A stretch of DNA of 64,000 bases from an uncultured Clostridia bacterium (GCA_934121905.1 CAKOVI010000004.1:1-64000), one strand, 5' to 3'. Shown: positions 7,185 to 15,963, counted from the stretch's first letter. Notes: generated from the sequence alone by a model not told the origin. Numbers and translations: made by a program.

Positions 7185-8255
7185 ATGAAAAAAATAATAC
7201 CAATAATAATTATTATATTAATAGTAGTAGTATCTATAGCTACAATAAAATATAAAAAAAATAATGTTAATATAGAAAATAATCAATTAAGTTCAACAGA
7301 GGGAATAACAACTACGCCAACACTTGAGGATGAAATCTCAACAAACACTATATGGTGTGGAACATTTCAGCTAATATGGAATGACTTAAAAAACGACATA
7401 GCAAAGAAAGATATAATATTCAACCCACAGTTAAAAATTGCAGAAAATTTAAATAAAGAAACATTTACTACAAAAGATATATCTGATAAATATTATTATA
7501 AAAAAATAGGAAAACCAACAATTGCGTTAAAGAATGAAATTGAAAAAGAGATTAAAGATAAATTTAATGAGAATAGTGATATATTAGATAATTTTGAGTG
7601 GAATGGAAAAACAGAAGAAGACTACTTTTTATATGCAATGTTAAAAAAAGAGTTTGAATTTGAAAAAGTATTCGAAGAATTTGAAAATGAGAAATTTGGA
7701 AAATATAATAATATAAAATATTTTGGAATAAAAAATAATTCAAATGAAGAACAAAGAAAACAAGTAACAGTTTTATATTATGATTCCTCTGATAATTTTG
7801 CAATAAAATTAAAGACAAAGCAAGAAGATGAGATTATATTATGTAAAAATCCAAATGGAAAAACATTTAATGAAATTTATGGAAATATTAAAGAAAAAGA
7901 AAATAACTTTAATGGAAATAAAAATATTGAAGAAAATGAGATTGTAAAAATTCCTAATCTAAAATTAAATGAAAAAGTTGAATTTAATGAAATTGAGAAT
8001 AAACCATTTTTCTTTTCAAATGGTAATTCATATTTAATTGAAAAAGCTATACAAACAATTCAGTTTGAATTGGATAAAACAGGAGGAAAAATTAAAAGCG
8101 AAGCAGGTATGATGGTAGCTAAAACAGCACTTCCAATGGCAGAAGAAAAAAGAGAATTTATAATAGATAATACCTTTGCAATATTTTTAAAAGAAGAAGG
8201 AAAAGATAATCCTTATTTTGCAGGTAAGATAAGTGATATAACTAAATTTCAATAA
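7185..8255 (+). CDS. Membrane-anchored extracellular protein, possibly serpin-like
   Basis: The 356-residue product begins with one strongly hydrophobic segment (residues 2-20, KKIIPIIIIILIVVVSIATI) without a lipobox, so it is an N-terminal anchor or signal peptide. The remainder is hydrophilic. The C-terminal 60 residues are the most informative. DKTGGKIKSEAGMM resembles a serpin hinge, and EFIIDNTFAIFLKEE followed by FAGKISDI matches the order and spacing of the serpin C-terminal signature (F-x-hydrophobic-D-x-P-F, then F-x-G-R/K). The early FQLIWNDLKNDI would fit a serpin first helix. I do not recognise the middle. Serpins inhibit proteases by a conformational trap; assignment rests on remote similarity only. 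ATG 7185 is used because GAGG lies six bases before it. Confidence 0.6.
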   Translation: MKKIIPIIIIILIVVVSIATIKYKKNNVNIENNQLSSTEGITTTPTLEDEISTNTIWCGTFQLIWNDLKNDIAKKDIIFNPQLKIAENLNKETFTTKDISDKYYYKKIGKPTIALKNEIEKEIKDKFNENSDILDNFEWNGKTEEDYFLYAMLKKEFEFEKVFEEFENEKFGKYNNIKYFGIKNNSNEEQRKQVTVLYYDSSDNFAIKLKTKQEDEIILCKNPNGKTFNEIYGNIKEKENNFNGNKNIEENEIVKIPNLKLNEKVEFNEIENKPFFFSNGNSYLIEKAIQTIQFELDKTGGKIKSEAGMMVAKTALPMAEEKREFIIDNTFAIFLKEEGKDNPYFAGKISDITKFQ

Positions 8256-8328
8256 AGTTCACAAAATAAAAAATGGAGATTTAGAGAATATGACAAAAAC
8301 TCAGAAAAAATTGTTGGAATAGATAATG

Positions 8329-8356
8329 AGGGACAAGATATTAATATCTTGTCCCT
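8329..8356 (+). terminator. Perfect 28-bp palindrome, probable terminator
   Basis: AGGGACAAGATATT is followed directly by its reverse complement, with no unpaired loop, about 75 bases after the serpin-like gene stop. The T-run after it is weak, so efficiency is uncertain. The 203 bases up to priA hold nothing else I can identify. Confidence 0.55.
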
Positions 8357-8458
8357 TGTAATTTATATAGAAGGCAAAAAATTTACCATTCAGAAATTTT
8401 TATTGTAAACCATAAATTTTTATGTTACAATAAAAATCGAAAAAGAAAGGAACTGGGA

Positions 8459-10681
8459 ATGATAGCAGAAATAATAATAGATAGCAAAGCAAAAAGCCTA
8501 AACAGAAAATTTGACTACGAAATTCCATCAGAATTAGAGGATATAGTAGATGTAGGAAGCAGAGTTCTAGTACCATTTGGAAACTTCAAAACACTAGAAC
8601 AAGGCTATATTATAAAAATAAAAGAAAAAACAGAATATAAAGTAAAGCCAATAGCAGGATTAGAAGAAAATTTACCACCAGAAAAAATAACACTTGCAAG
8701 ATGGATGGCAAGAAAATACTTTTGCAATGTATCTGAATGTATCAAATTAATGTTAACACCAGGTACCAGAGCTAAGAACAAAGATGATAGAGTACAAGAT
8801 AAAAATATAAATTTTGTATACCTAAATATTCCATATGAGGAAATCGACGTAAATGAACTAAAAGGAGAAAAACAGAAAAAATTAGTAGAATTTATAAAAA
8901 ATAATGAAGGTTTAACAATACCAGAAATAGAAAATTTTGCAGAGATTTCAAGGAGTACGGTTAATTCTTTAGTAAAAAAAGAGATTCTAAAGATAGTAAA
9001 TAAAAAGATTGATAGAAATCCGCTAGTAAATAAAAAAGTAAATAATAACAAAAAATTAGAATTTACAGATGAGCAGAAACAAGCATATTTAAAAGTATCA
9101 CAAGCAATGGAAGAAAATAGATTTGAAGAATTTTTGTTATATGGAATAACAGGTTCTGGAAAAACAGAGGTATATTTACAATTAATAGAAAAAGCCTTAA
9201 ATGAGAATAAATCATCAATCTGCTTAGTACCCGAAATATCACTAACCCCACAAATGCTAGACAGATTTATAGGAAGATTTGGAAAAGAAAAAATTGCAGT
9301 ATTACATAGCAAACTATCAATTGGAGAAAGACATGATGAATGGGAAAGAATAAAAAAAGATGAAGCAAAAATTATAATAGGTGCAAGGTCAGCCATATTT
9401 GCACCATGTAATAATTTAGGCTTAATAATAATTGACGAGGAACATGATAGCTCATATAAATCTGAATCAAGCCCAAGATATTCAGCAAAAGAAGTAGCCC
9501 ACGAAATTGCAAAAGAACAAAAAATTCCATTAATACTTGGAAGTGCAACACCAGATTTAAGAACATTTTATAAGGCACAAAACCAAGAAATATCAACATT
9601 AAGATTAACAAAAAGAGCAAACAACTCTAATTTACCAGAAGTGCAGATTGTAGATTTAAAAATGGAACTTGCAACTGGAAATAGGTCAATGATAAGCAAT
9701 TTGTTATACTCAGAAATGGAGAAAAATTTAAAAGAAAAAAGGCAAACAATACTGTTTTTAAATAGAAGAGGGTATTCGACATTTATAATGTGTAGAGATT
9801 GTGGATATACTCTAAAATGCCCAAATTGCAATATAAGTTTAACATATCATATAACCAAAAATATATTAAAATGTCACTATTGTGGACATATAGAAAGACC
9901 AGTAAGCATCTGCCCAGAATGTAAAAGTACAAAAATAAGATATTTTGGAACAGGAACACAAAAATTAGAACAAGAAATAAACAAGCTATTTCCAAATGCA
10001 TCAACCATTAGAATGGATGTTGATACAGTAACTAAAAAGAATTCGCATGAGGAAATTTTAAGAAAATTTAAAGATGAAAATATAGATATTTTAATAGGGA
10101 CACAAATGGTAGTAAAAGGACATCATTTTCCAAAAGTTACTCTAGTTGGAGTAATTGCAGCAGATGGCTCTTTAAACCAAGATGATTATAGAGCAAATGA
10201 AAGAACATTCCAAATTCTTACACAAGTTGCAGGAAGAGCGGGACGTGAGAATTTGCCGGGAAAAGTTGTAATACAAACATATAACCCAAATAGTTTTCCA
10301 ATTGAATATTCAAAAACTCAAGATTATGATTTATTTTATGATACAGAAATCAAGCTAAGAAAACAGTTGAAATATCCGCCATTTTGCGATATAATATTAA
10401 TTGGATTTTCGGGAGATAGTCAAAAGGAAATTGAAGATATAAGTTTGTATATGTTTAATATGTTAAAGGCAAGCCTAGAAAAATATCAAATAAATGTATT
10501 TCAGCCTATGCCAGCACCTATTGATAAAATTCAAAATAAAATTAGATGGAGAATTATTGCAAAAGGTGTTGTAAATGAGGAGGTTACAATTATTTTGAAT
10601 AAATGTTTACAAAATGTGTATGGGATGAATTTGAGGCATACTAAGGTTAGTGTGGATGTTAATCCTAATAATATGATGTAG
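8459..10681 (+). CDS. priA: Primosomal protein N' (replication restart helicase PriA)
   Basis: PriA recognises stalled forks and reloads the replisome. The 740-residue product has the N-terminal 3'-DNA-binding domain (VGSRVLVPFGN). The superfamily 2 helicase core follows, with Walker A GITGSGKTEVYL near residue 225, the DEEH box IIIDEEHDSSYKSE, GSATPDLRTF and QVAGRAGRE. The zinc-binding cysteine cluster lies between helicase lobes (CRDCGYTLKCPNC, CHYCGH, SICPEC). All eight cysteines are present. GAAAGGAAC precedes ATG 8459. A palindromic element and then def and fmt follow, the usual priA-def-fmt order of Firmicutes. Confidence 0.97.
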   Translation: MIAEIIIDSKAKSLNRKFDYEIPSELEDIVDVGSRVLVPFGNFKTLEQGYIIKIKEKTEYKVKPIAGLEENLPPEKITLARWMARKYFCNVSECIKLMLTPGTRAKNKDDRVQDKNINFVYLNIPYEEIDVNELKGEKQKKLVEFIKNNEGLTIPEIENFAEISRSTVNSLVKKEILKIVNKKIDRNPLVNKKVNNNKKLEFTDEQKQAYLKVSQAMEENRFEEFLLYGITGSGKTEVYLQLIEKALNENKSSICLVPEISLTPQMLDRFIGRFGKEKIAVLHSKLSIGERHDEWERIKKDEAKIIIGARSAIFAPCNNLGLIIIDEEHDSSYKSESSPRYSAKEVAHEIAKEQKIPLILGSATPDLRTFYKAQNQEISTLRLTKRANNSNLPEVQIVDLKMELATGNRSMISNLLYSEMEKNLKEKRQTILFLNRRGYSTFIMCRDCGYTLKCPNCNISLTYHITKNILKCHYCGHIERPVSICPECKSTKIRYFGTGTQKLEQEINKLFPNASTIRMDVDTVTKKNSHEEILRKFKDENIDILIGTQMVVKGHHFPKVTLVGVIAADGSLNQDDYRANERTFQILTQVAGRAGRENLPGKVVIQTYNPNSFPIEYSKTQDYDLFYDTEIKLRKQLKYPPFCDIILIGFSGDSQKEIEDISLYMFNMLKASLEKYQINVFQPMPAPIDKIQNKIRWRIIAKGVVNEEVTIILNKCLQNVYGMNLRHTKVSVDVNPNNMM

Positions 10682-10698
10682 GCAAAAGACAAAGAAAA

Positions 10699-10792
10699 GG
10701 GACAAAAGGGACCGGGTCTTTTTTGTCCAAAATAAGAAAAAATAAGGTTAAGACGAGAAAAAGGACAAAAAAGACCCGGTCCCTTTTGTCCC
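10699..10792. repeat. Dispersed palindromic element, type A (copy 2)
   Basis: The 30-bp arms 10699-10728 and 10763-10792 are perfectly complementary. Each arm extends the core with GGGACAAAA, and an AT-rich 34-base loop lies between. It lies between priA and def, ending just before the def ribosome binding site. Confidence 0.9.
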
Positions 10793-10809
10793 AAGAAAGG
10801 AAGAGGAGA

Positions 10810-11295
10810 ATGGCACTAAGAAAAATAAGAGAACAAGGAGACGAAATACTAAGAAAGAAATCAAGAGAAGTAAATATTGATGACATAACAGCAGAAAAAA
10901 ATCAAAGTTTAATAGATGATATGTTAGAAACAATGTATCATTTTAATGGAGTTGGACTAGCTGCTGTTCAAGTTGGAATTTTAAAACAAATTATTGTAAT
11001 TGATGTAGATGATGATAAAGGTCCTTATGTTTTGATAAATCCAAAAATATTAAAAACAAAAGGTTCTAAGGAATGTGAGGAAGGTTGTTTAAGTTTTCCT
11101 AATGAATTTGGAAAAGTTGTTAGACCAACTGAAGTTGTTGTGGAATTTTATGATAGAGAAGCTAAAAAGGTTAAATTAAAAGCAAAAGATTTATTAGCAC
11201 AAGCTGTATGCCATGAGGTAGATCATTTAAATGGAGTTCTATTTGTGGATTTGGTTGAGCCAGGTACTTTGGAATATGTTTCTCCAAAAGATTAA
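10810..11295 (+). CDS. def: Peptide deformylase
   Basis: Def removes the N-formyl group from nascent proteins using a metal ion. The 161-residue product has all three family motifs: GVGLAAVQVG (motif 1, with Val in place of the usual Pro), EGCLSFP (metal-ligand Cys) and HEVDHLNG (two His ligands and catalytic Glu). ATG 10810 follows AGGAGA; the frame extends upstream only through the palindromic element. It pairs functionally with fmt directly downstream. Confidence 0.96.
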   Translation: MALRKIREQGDEILRKKSREVNIDDITAEKNQSLIDDMLETMYHFNGVGLAAVQVGILKQIIVIDVDDDKGPYVLINPKILKTKGSKECEEGCLSFPNEFGKVVRPTEVVVEFYDREAKKVKLKAKDLLAQAVCHEVDHLNGVLFVDLVEPGTLEYVSPKD

Positions 11296-11304
11296 ATGAC
11301 AAAT

Positions 11305-11366
11305 GGGACAAAAGGGACCGGGTCTTTTTTGTGCAATGGGACAGAAAAGACCCGGTCCCTTTCGGG
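11305..11366. repeat. Dispersed palindromic element, type A (copy 3)
   Basis: Core arms 11311-11328 and 11345-11362 are perfectly complementary; the outer parts have diverged. It lies between def and fmt, ending about 14 bases before the fmt start. Confidence 0.85.
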
Positions 11367-11379
11367 AAAGGAAAGAAAA

Positions 11380-12351
11380 ATGAATATAATTTTTATGGGA
11401 ACACCAGATTTTGCGGCTGAATCTCTAAAAGCAATTATTGAAAAAGGCCATAACATAATGGCTGTTGTAACAAATCCAGATAGACCAAAAGGCCGTGGTA
11501 TGAAAATGATTGCTACACCTGTAAAGGAAGTTGCTATCGAAAAAAATATACCAGTATATCAACCATTAAAGGTAAGAGGAAATGATGATTTTATAGAAAC
11601 ACTAAAAGGACTAAATCCAGATGTTATATGTGTTGTGGCATACGGAAAAATTTTGCCAAAAGAAATTTTAGATATTCCAAAGTATGGCTGCATAAATGTA
11701 CATGCATCACTTCTTCCAAAATACAGAGGAGCAGCACCTATTCAATGGGCAGTGCTTAATGGAGATAAGACAACTGGTGTTACTACAATGTATATGGATG
11801 TAGGTATGGATACTGGTGATATGATTTTAAAAGAAGAAGTTCAAATTGGAGAAGATGAAACAACAGGCGAACTTTGGGACAAATTGTCTGTAATTGGTGG
11901 TAATCTTTTAGTTAGAACTTTGGATGAAATTGAAAATGGTACGGTAAAGAGAATTCCACAGGGAGATGATTTTACGGTTGCTCCTATGCTTTCTAAGGAT
12001 ATGGCTAAAATTGATTGGCAAAGTAAGAATGCTAGAGAAATTAAAAATCTTGTTAGAGGTTTAAATCCTATTATGGGAGCTTATTCTTTGTTTAATGGTA
12101 AGAAGATTAAATTTTGGAAGGTTAGGGCTTGGGATGAGGATGATGAGAAACTTGGAACGATTTTAGGCGAGATGGATTTTGATGAAAAGAAAGCAGGAGA
12201 CGTTATTTTGGCTGATAGCAAAAAAGGTTTGTTTATTAAGACTATTGATGGTGTGATTTCAGTAGAAGAAATTCAAGGAGAGAATGCTAAGAGGATGAAT
12301 GTGGGAGATTTTTTGAGAGGATTTTCTATTGGGGACGGTTCTTTTTGCTAA
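11380..12351 (+). CDS. fmt: Methionyl-tRNA formyltransferase
   Basis: Fmt formylates initiator Met-tRNA using 10-formyl-tetrahydrofolate. The 323-residue product starts MNIIFMGTPDFAAESL. It carries the folate-site segment INVHASLLPKYRGAAPIQWA and the MDVGMDTGDM loop, followed by the C-terminal OB-like domain. GGAAAGGAA precedes ATG 11380. The last residues, GDGSFC, are encoded by a left half of a type B palindromic element (12329-12348), so the natural C-terminus was probably replaced by element sequence. The normal family end near FLRG is retained, and activity is probably unaffected. Confidence 0.95.
   Translation: MNIIFMGTPDFAAESLKAIIEKGHNIMAVVTNPDRPKGRGMKMIATPVKEVAIEKNIPVYQPLKVRGNDDFIETLKGLNPDVICVVAYGKILPKEILDIPKYGCINVHASLLPKYRGAAPIQWAVLNGDKTTGVTTMYMDVGMDTGDMILKEEVQIGEDETTGELWDKLSVIGGNLLVRTLDEIENGTVKRIPQGDDFTVAPMLSKDMAKIDWQSKNAREIKNLVRGLNPIMGAYSLFNGKKIKFWKVRAWDEDDEKLGTILGEMDFDEKKAGDVILADSKKGLFIKTIDGVISVEEIQGENAKRMNVGDFLRGFSIGDGSFC
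12329..12348. repeat. Half palindromic element (type B) inside the fmt 3' end
   Basis: TTGGGGACGGTTCTTTTTGC matches the left arm of type B elements. No right arm follows; an AT-rich spacer starts immediately. It supplies the last codons and the stop of fmt. Confidence 0.8.
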
Positions 12352-12408
12352 AAGTTAAATTTTATAATAAAATAGATTGGAATACATGAATTAATAAGTA
12401 TAAAAAAC

Positions 12409-12470
12409 TGTAGCTTATATATTTAGTATATAAGCTACATTCTAAATCATAACTGCTTACTGAAGTAAGC
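12409..12470. terminator. Two hairpins between the convergent fmt and MazF-like genes
   Basis: TGTAGCTTATATA (12409-12421) pairs perfectly with 12427-12439 around TTTAG, and GCTTAC (12455-12460) pairs with GTAAGC (12465-12470). They lie between two converging genes and may terminate both. The rest of 12352-12558 shows nothing recognisable. Confidence 0.5.
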
Positions 12471-12558
12471 CTTCTCAGTCATCTAAAATAATAGATTTCA
12501 TATTACTTAAATGATACTATATTTTTATGTAAAAATCAAGAATTTTATTCAATTTTTT

Positions 12559-13107
12559 TTAGTTTAAATTATTTGTAGCTGGTGAATATTTAAATAGGTC
12601 AGAATCTAAAAAAGCTTTTGATATATTATCTAAATCTGTTCCTTTAACATTACCTTTTTTCTTTGTAAAGTCTATTCTTTCGATACTTATAGGATTAATA
12701 TTAAATATATTTATCCATCTTCTCATTATTTTAAAATTATATATTTTACCAAGTTCAATATAGTTTTTGCTAGTAAGTTGCTTTTGGGTGGGTTGTTTGC
12801 TTGTAATAGGTAAAACTAACAATGTTTTTCCACCGTTTTTTAGAACTACAGCAGGATGCCTACCACTAAATTCTTCACCTATATTGAATCCGAATTCAAC
12901 CCAAACAACATCTCCGCGAATAATATATTCTTTTGACTTTTGTAAAAACTCAGGTGAATTGATTATAATTTTAGTTTTTTTGTTAATCCATTCAAGATAA
13001 TCTTTAGGAGTATTTCTTTTATTAGAAAAATCCTCATTTTTATGAATGTTATAATAATTATCTAAAGTGTGTTTTGTAGTATTTAAAATGTTTAACAATT
13101 CTTGCAT
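12559..13107 (-). CDS. PemK/MazF-like protein with N-terminal extension
   Basis: The product is 182 residues. Residues about 64-105 read RGDVVWVEFGFNIGEEFSGRHP then AVVLKNGGKTLLVLPITS, the start of the PemK/MazF endoribonuclease fold (RGDV-WV, RPAVV-like strand, pocket loop, LPITS). About 60 charged residues precede it, with no match I know. The C-terminal part (RRWINIFNINPISIERIDF) fits the family's later strands. The start codon has AGGAGG upstream on the minus strand. MazF toxins cut mRNA and are usually paired with an upstream antitoxin; none is evident in the 240 bases before it. It may be a solitary toxin-like gene, or the extension may serve as antitoxin. Confidence 0.7.
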   Translation of the reverse strand: MQELLNILNTTKHTLDNYYNIHKNEDFSNKRNTPKDYLEWINKKTKIIINSPEFLQKSKEYIIRGDVVWVEFGFNIGEEFSGRHPAVVLKNGGKTLLVLPITSKQPTQKQLTSKNYIELGKIYNFKIMRRWINIFNINPISIERIDFTKKKGNVKGTDLDNISKAFLDSDLFKYSPATNNLN

Positions 13108-13202
13108 ATACCGAACCTCCTTTCGCCGAATGCATTATATCAGATACATCAAAAAAATCAATATTTTTTGGCAAAAAAACGAAACTTTTGTTTTGACTAT
13201 AT

Positions 13203-13349
13203 AAGCCAGATGTACCATTTCAAACAGTAGGATTTTTAGCAAAAGTTGCTGAAACAATTGTAAATGAAGGAATGAATATATTAAAATAACATGATGCAAT
13301 ACAAATGTTCGCGAATGCTTATAATAAAAATAAAGAGGCGATTAAATGA
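13203..13349 (+). pseudogene. Unidentified gene remnant
   Basis: One frame reads KPDVPFQTVGFLAKVAETIV and on to NILK, then a TAA, then HDAIQMFANAYNKNKEAIK. It has protein-like composition but no start codon and an internal stop. It runs up to the start of the Fic remnant. I cannot name the parent gene. The rest of 13108-13345 holds no other gene. Confidence 0.35.
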
Positions 13350-13978
13350 AACTAGAAGAATACAAATCAGGTGAATATGTAAAAATGAATGACTACAAAG
13401 CATTTACCCCAAGTAAAATAAATTATAACTGGGGATGGGATGACACAAATTACGGAGTAGAAAAAATAAAAGAAGGCTTTCCGGTATGTACTAGATTAAT
13501 AAGAGAAATTCATGGAATATTAATGCAAGGAGTTCGCAAAGGAATGTTAGAAAAATCGTCTATATATATTTCTGATTATATTGAAAGAAATAAAAATATA
13601 TATTATGATATGCTTACGAGAGTAAGAACTCATAATGATATGATAGGGTGGATTAAATTTTTCTTAGAAGCGATTATTGAGACATCAAAAACGGCGAAAG
13701 AAAAGTTTAGAAAAGTGGTTGAACTAACTATGGAAATGGATAAAATTATAGTGAATTTACCAGTAAAATCGGACAATGTAAAAAAAGTAATAGATGTATT
13801 ATATAATGAACCTGTAATTAATAGAAAAAAATTATGTGACTTAACTGAAATAAAAGAAGGTACAGTAAAAAATATTATTAATTGTTTACTAGAAAAAAAT
13901 ATCATTGTAGAAACAACCGGATATAGTAGAAATCAAATTTTTACTTTTCAAAAGTATACAGAGTTATTTTTAAAATAA
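13346..13978 (+). CDS. Fic-family protein that has lost its catalytic core (in-frame deletions; probably inactive)
   Basis: The 210-residue ORF is a shrunken Fic protein; intact relatives are about 370 residues. It keeps the N-terminal segment (YKSGEYVKMNDYKAFTPSKI), a mid helix (GFPVCTRLIREIHGILMQGV) and the post-core region (LEKSSIYISDYIERN then YYDMLTRVRTHNDMIGWIKF). A C-terminal winged helix follows (LCDLTEIKEGTVKNIINCLL). Two parts are missing: the block after NWGWDD, where the inhibitory S/T-x-x-x-E-G/N helix lies, and the block after GVRK, which should hold the HPFxDGNGR AMP-transfer motif. Both gaps keep the frame. It cannot be an AMP transferase as it stands, but may still bind DNA. 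AT-rich repeats follow. Confidence 0.75.
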   Translation: MKLEEYKSGEYVKMNDYKAFTPSKINYNWGWDDTNYGVEKIKEGFPVCTRLIREIHGILMQGVRKGMLEKSSIYISDYIERNKNIYYDMLTRVRTHNDMIGWIKFFLEAIIETSKTAKEKFRKVVELTMEMDKIIVNLPVKSDNVKKVIDVLYNEPVINRKKLCDLTEIKEGTVKNIINCLLEKNIIVETTGYSRNQIFTFQKYTELFLK

Positions 13979-14108
13979 AATTTATAGGTCAAAAAAATCA
14001 AAAAAATTGACTTATAAAAATTTATAGGTCAAAAAAAATAAAATTTTTGACCTATAGATTATTATAAGTCAAAAAATCAAAAAAATTTGATTTATAAAAT
14101 TTTATGAA
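13979..14108. repeat. AT-rich tract of related TTATAGGTC / AAGTC repeats
   Basis: The unit TTATAGGTCAAAAAAAT and its variants and inverted forms (for example TTGACCTATA) recur four or five times. They create several possible hairpins, the best being ATAGGTCAAAAA with TTTTTGACCTAT near 14025-14057. It follows the Fic remnant and precedes the ylxM promoter. It could act as a terminator or be decayed mobile DNA. Confidence 0.6.
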
Positions 14109-14139
14109 AATATAAATTTAAATAAAAAAGCAAAAAAGC

Positions 14140-14168
14140 TTGACAAATAAACAAAAAAAGTGTAAACT
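14140..14168 (+). promoter_or_regulatory. Promoter of the ylxM-ffh operon
   Basis: TTGACA (14140-14145) and TAAACT (14163-14168) are 17 bases apart. The leader of about 95 bases contains an imperfect hairpin around ACAGATA/TATCTGT (roughly 14180-14208). Confidence 0.7.
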
Positions 14169-14265
14169 ATATTCGTATTACAGATATAGCTTACAAAATA
14201 TCTGTTACTAACCAAAAAGTAACAGAATTTTTTATGCCCAAAACCATATAGAAAGAAGGATAAAA

Positions 14266-14586
14266 TTGGAAGAAAAAATACAAATAAGTATACTACTAAG
14301 CTTATATGGAAAACTACTTACAAAAACCCAACAAAAATATATGGACCTATACTATAATGAAGACCTATCATTATCAGAAATAGGAGAAAACGAAAACATA
14401 ACAAGGCAAGCTGTACGAACAATACTAGTAAAATCAAAAAACAAATTACAAGAATACGAAAAAGAATTAAAATTCATGCAAAAAGAAAACAAAATAAAAG
14501 AACAAATAGAAAAACTAGAACAAACAAATATAAATGAAAAACAAAAAAAAATAATAGACAAAATAAACAAAGAACTAGACTTCTAA
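14266..14586 (+). CDS. ylxM: YlxM-type helix-turn-helix protein (SRP-associated)
   Basis: This 106-residue protein resembles sigma-70 region 4. It has a first helix pair (TKTQQKYMDLYYNEDLSLSEI) and the HTH segment NENITRQAVRTILVKSKNKL, then a Lys/Glu-rich coiled tail. In Firmicutes ylxM lies directly before ffh and its product interacts with the signal recognition particle GTPase system. The TTG start at 14266 follows GAAGGA. It is 21 bases from ffh and evidently co-transcribed. Confidence 0.88.
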   Translation: MEEKIQISILLSLYGKLLTKTQQKYMDLYYNEDLSLSEIGENENITRQAVRTILVKSKNKLQEYEKELKFMQKENKIKEQIEKLEQTNINEKQKKIIDKINKELDF

Positions 14587-14607
14587 AAAGATAAAGGAGG
14601 AAGCAAG

Positions 14608-15963
14608 ATGGCATTTGAAGGATTATCATCTAGACTTCAAGACATAACAAGAAGAATAAAAGGAGAAGCAAGAATTACAGAAAGTAATATGAAAGATATG
14701 TTACGAGAAGTAAAACTTGCGTTACTAGAGGCAGATGTAAACTACAAAATAGTAAAAGAATTTATCGCATCAGTTCAAGAAAAAGCCCTAGGTCAAGATG
14801 TAATGAAATCATTAAAACCTGGGGAACAAGTAGTAAAAATAGTTAGAGACGAACTAACAGAATTACTTGGAGGAACAGATAGCAAAATAAATATCTCACC
14901 AAATCCACCAACAGTAATAATGCTAGTTGGACTACAAGGTGCAGGAAAAACAACAATGGCAGGAAAACTTGCAAACTATTTAAGAAAACAAGGCAAAAAG
15001 CCATTAATGGTAGCATGTGACGTATATAGACCAGCAGCTGTAAAACAATTACAAGTAGTGGGTGCACAGCTTAACATTCCTGTATATGCGGAAGAAGGAA
15101 GCAAAGACGTAGTAGGAATATCAAAAAGAGCAATGAATACAGCTATGTCAAAATTAAATGATGTAGTGTTAATAGATACAGCAGGACGTTTGCAAATAGA
15201 TGAAGCTTTAATGCAAGAATTAAAAGACGTAAAAAAAGCAGTAAGACCACACGAAATTCTACTTGTAGTAGATTCAATGACAGGTCAAGAAGCGGTAAAT
15301 GTTGCAGAATCTTTTAACGAAAAAGTGGGAATAGATGGAGTTGTACTTACAAAACTAGATGGTGACACACGTGGTGGTGCAGCACTTTCAGTAAAAAAAG
15401 TAACTGGAAAGCCAATAAAATTTATAGGTGTTGGTGAAAAGTTAAACGAACTTGAGGAATTTCATCCAGATAGAATGGCATCAAGAATTTTAGGAATGGG
15501 AGATGTTTTGTCAATTGTAGAAAAAGCAGAACAAGCCTTAGATTTAGAAGAAGCTGAAAAATTAGAAAAGCAACTACAAAAAAATAAATTTGACTTAGAT
15601 GATTATTTAGCACAATTAAGACAAATCAAAAAAATGGGTTCTGTATCATCACTTTTGAAAATGCTACCAGGTGCAGACAAATTAAAGGATGTAAAAGTAG
15701 ACGATAAAGAATTTATAAGAATAGAGGCAATAATAACATCAATGACAGCAAAGGAAAGAAAAAATCCATCAATATTAAATGGAAGTAGAAGAAAACGTAT
15801 TGCCAAAGGAAGTGGAACTCAGGTCCACGAAATAAACAAATTCATGGAATCTTTTGAAATGACACAAAAAATGATGAAACAGATGAAAACAAAAGGTGGC
15901 ATGAAACGTATGATGAAAGGGCTAAAACTTGATCAAATGGATGAATTTAAGGACTTAATGTAA
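14608..15963 (+). CDS. ffh: Signal recognition particle protein Ffh
   Basis: Ffh is the GTPase of the SRP and binds signal sequences and 4.5S/6S RNA. The 451-residue product has an N-domain (SRLQDITRRIKGEARITESN) and a G-domain with GLQGAGKTTMAGKLA, DVYRPAAVKQL, DTAGR and TKLDGDTRGG. A methionine-rich M-domain ends in MKQMKTKGGMKRMMKGLK. AAAGGAGG precedes ATG 14608. Full length. Confidence 0.98.
   Translation: MAFEGLSSRLQDITRRIKGEARITESNMKDMLREVKLALLEADVNYKIVKEFIASVQEKALGQDVMKSLKPGEQVVKIVRDELTELLGGTDSKINISPNPPTVIMLVGLQGAGKTTMAGKLANYLRKQGKKPLMVACDVYRPAAVKQLQVVGAQLNIPVYAEEGSKDVVGISKRAMNTAMSKLNDVVLIDTAGRLQIDEALMQELKDVKKAVRPHEILLVVDSMTGQEAVNVAESFNEKVGIDGVVLTKLDGDTRGGAALSVKKVTGKPIKFIGVGEKLNELEEFHPDRMASRILGMGDVLSIVEKAEQALDLEEAEKLEKQLQKNKFDLDDYLAQLRQIKKMGSVSSLLKMLPGADKLKDVKVDDKEFIRIEAIITSMTAKERKNPSILNGSRRKRIAKGSGTQVHEINKFMESFEMTQKMMKQMKTKGGMKRMMKGLKLDQMDEFKDLM

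Noticed and set aside
12767..13000. Plus-strand ORF opposite the MazF-like gene
   Set aside because: It lies wholly antisense to a recognisable domain and has no ribosome binding site.
13979..14108. CRISPR array in the TTATAGGTC repeat tract
   Set aside because: Repeat units are short and irregular, spacers are not unique sequences of constant length, and no cas genes are nearby.
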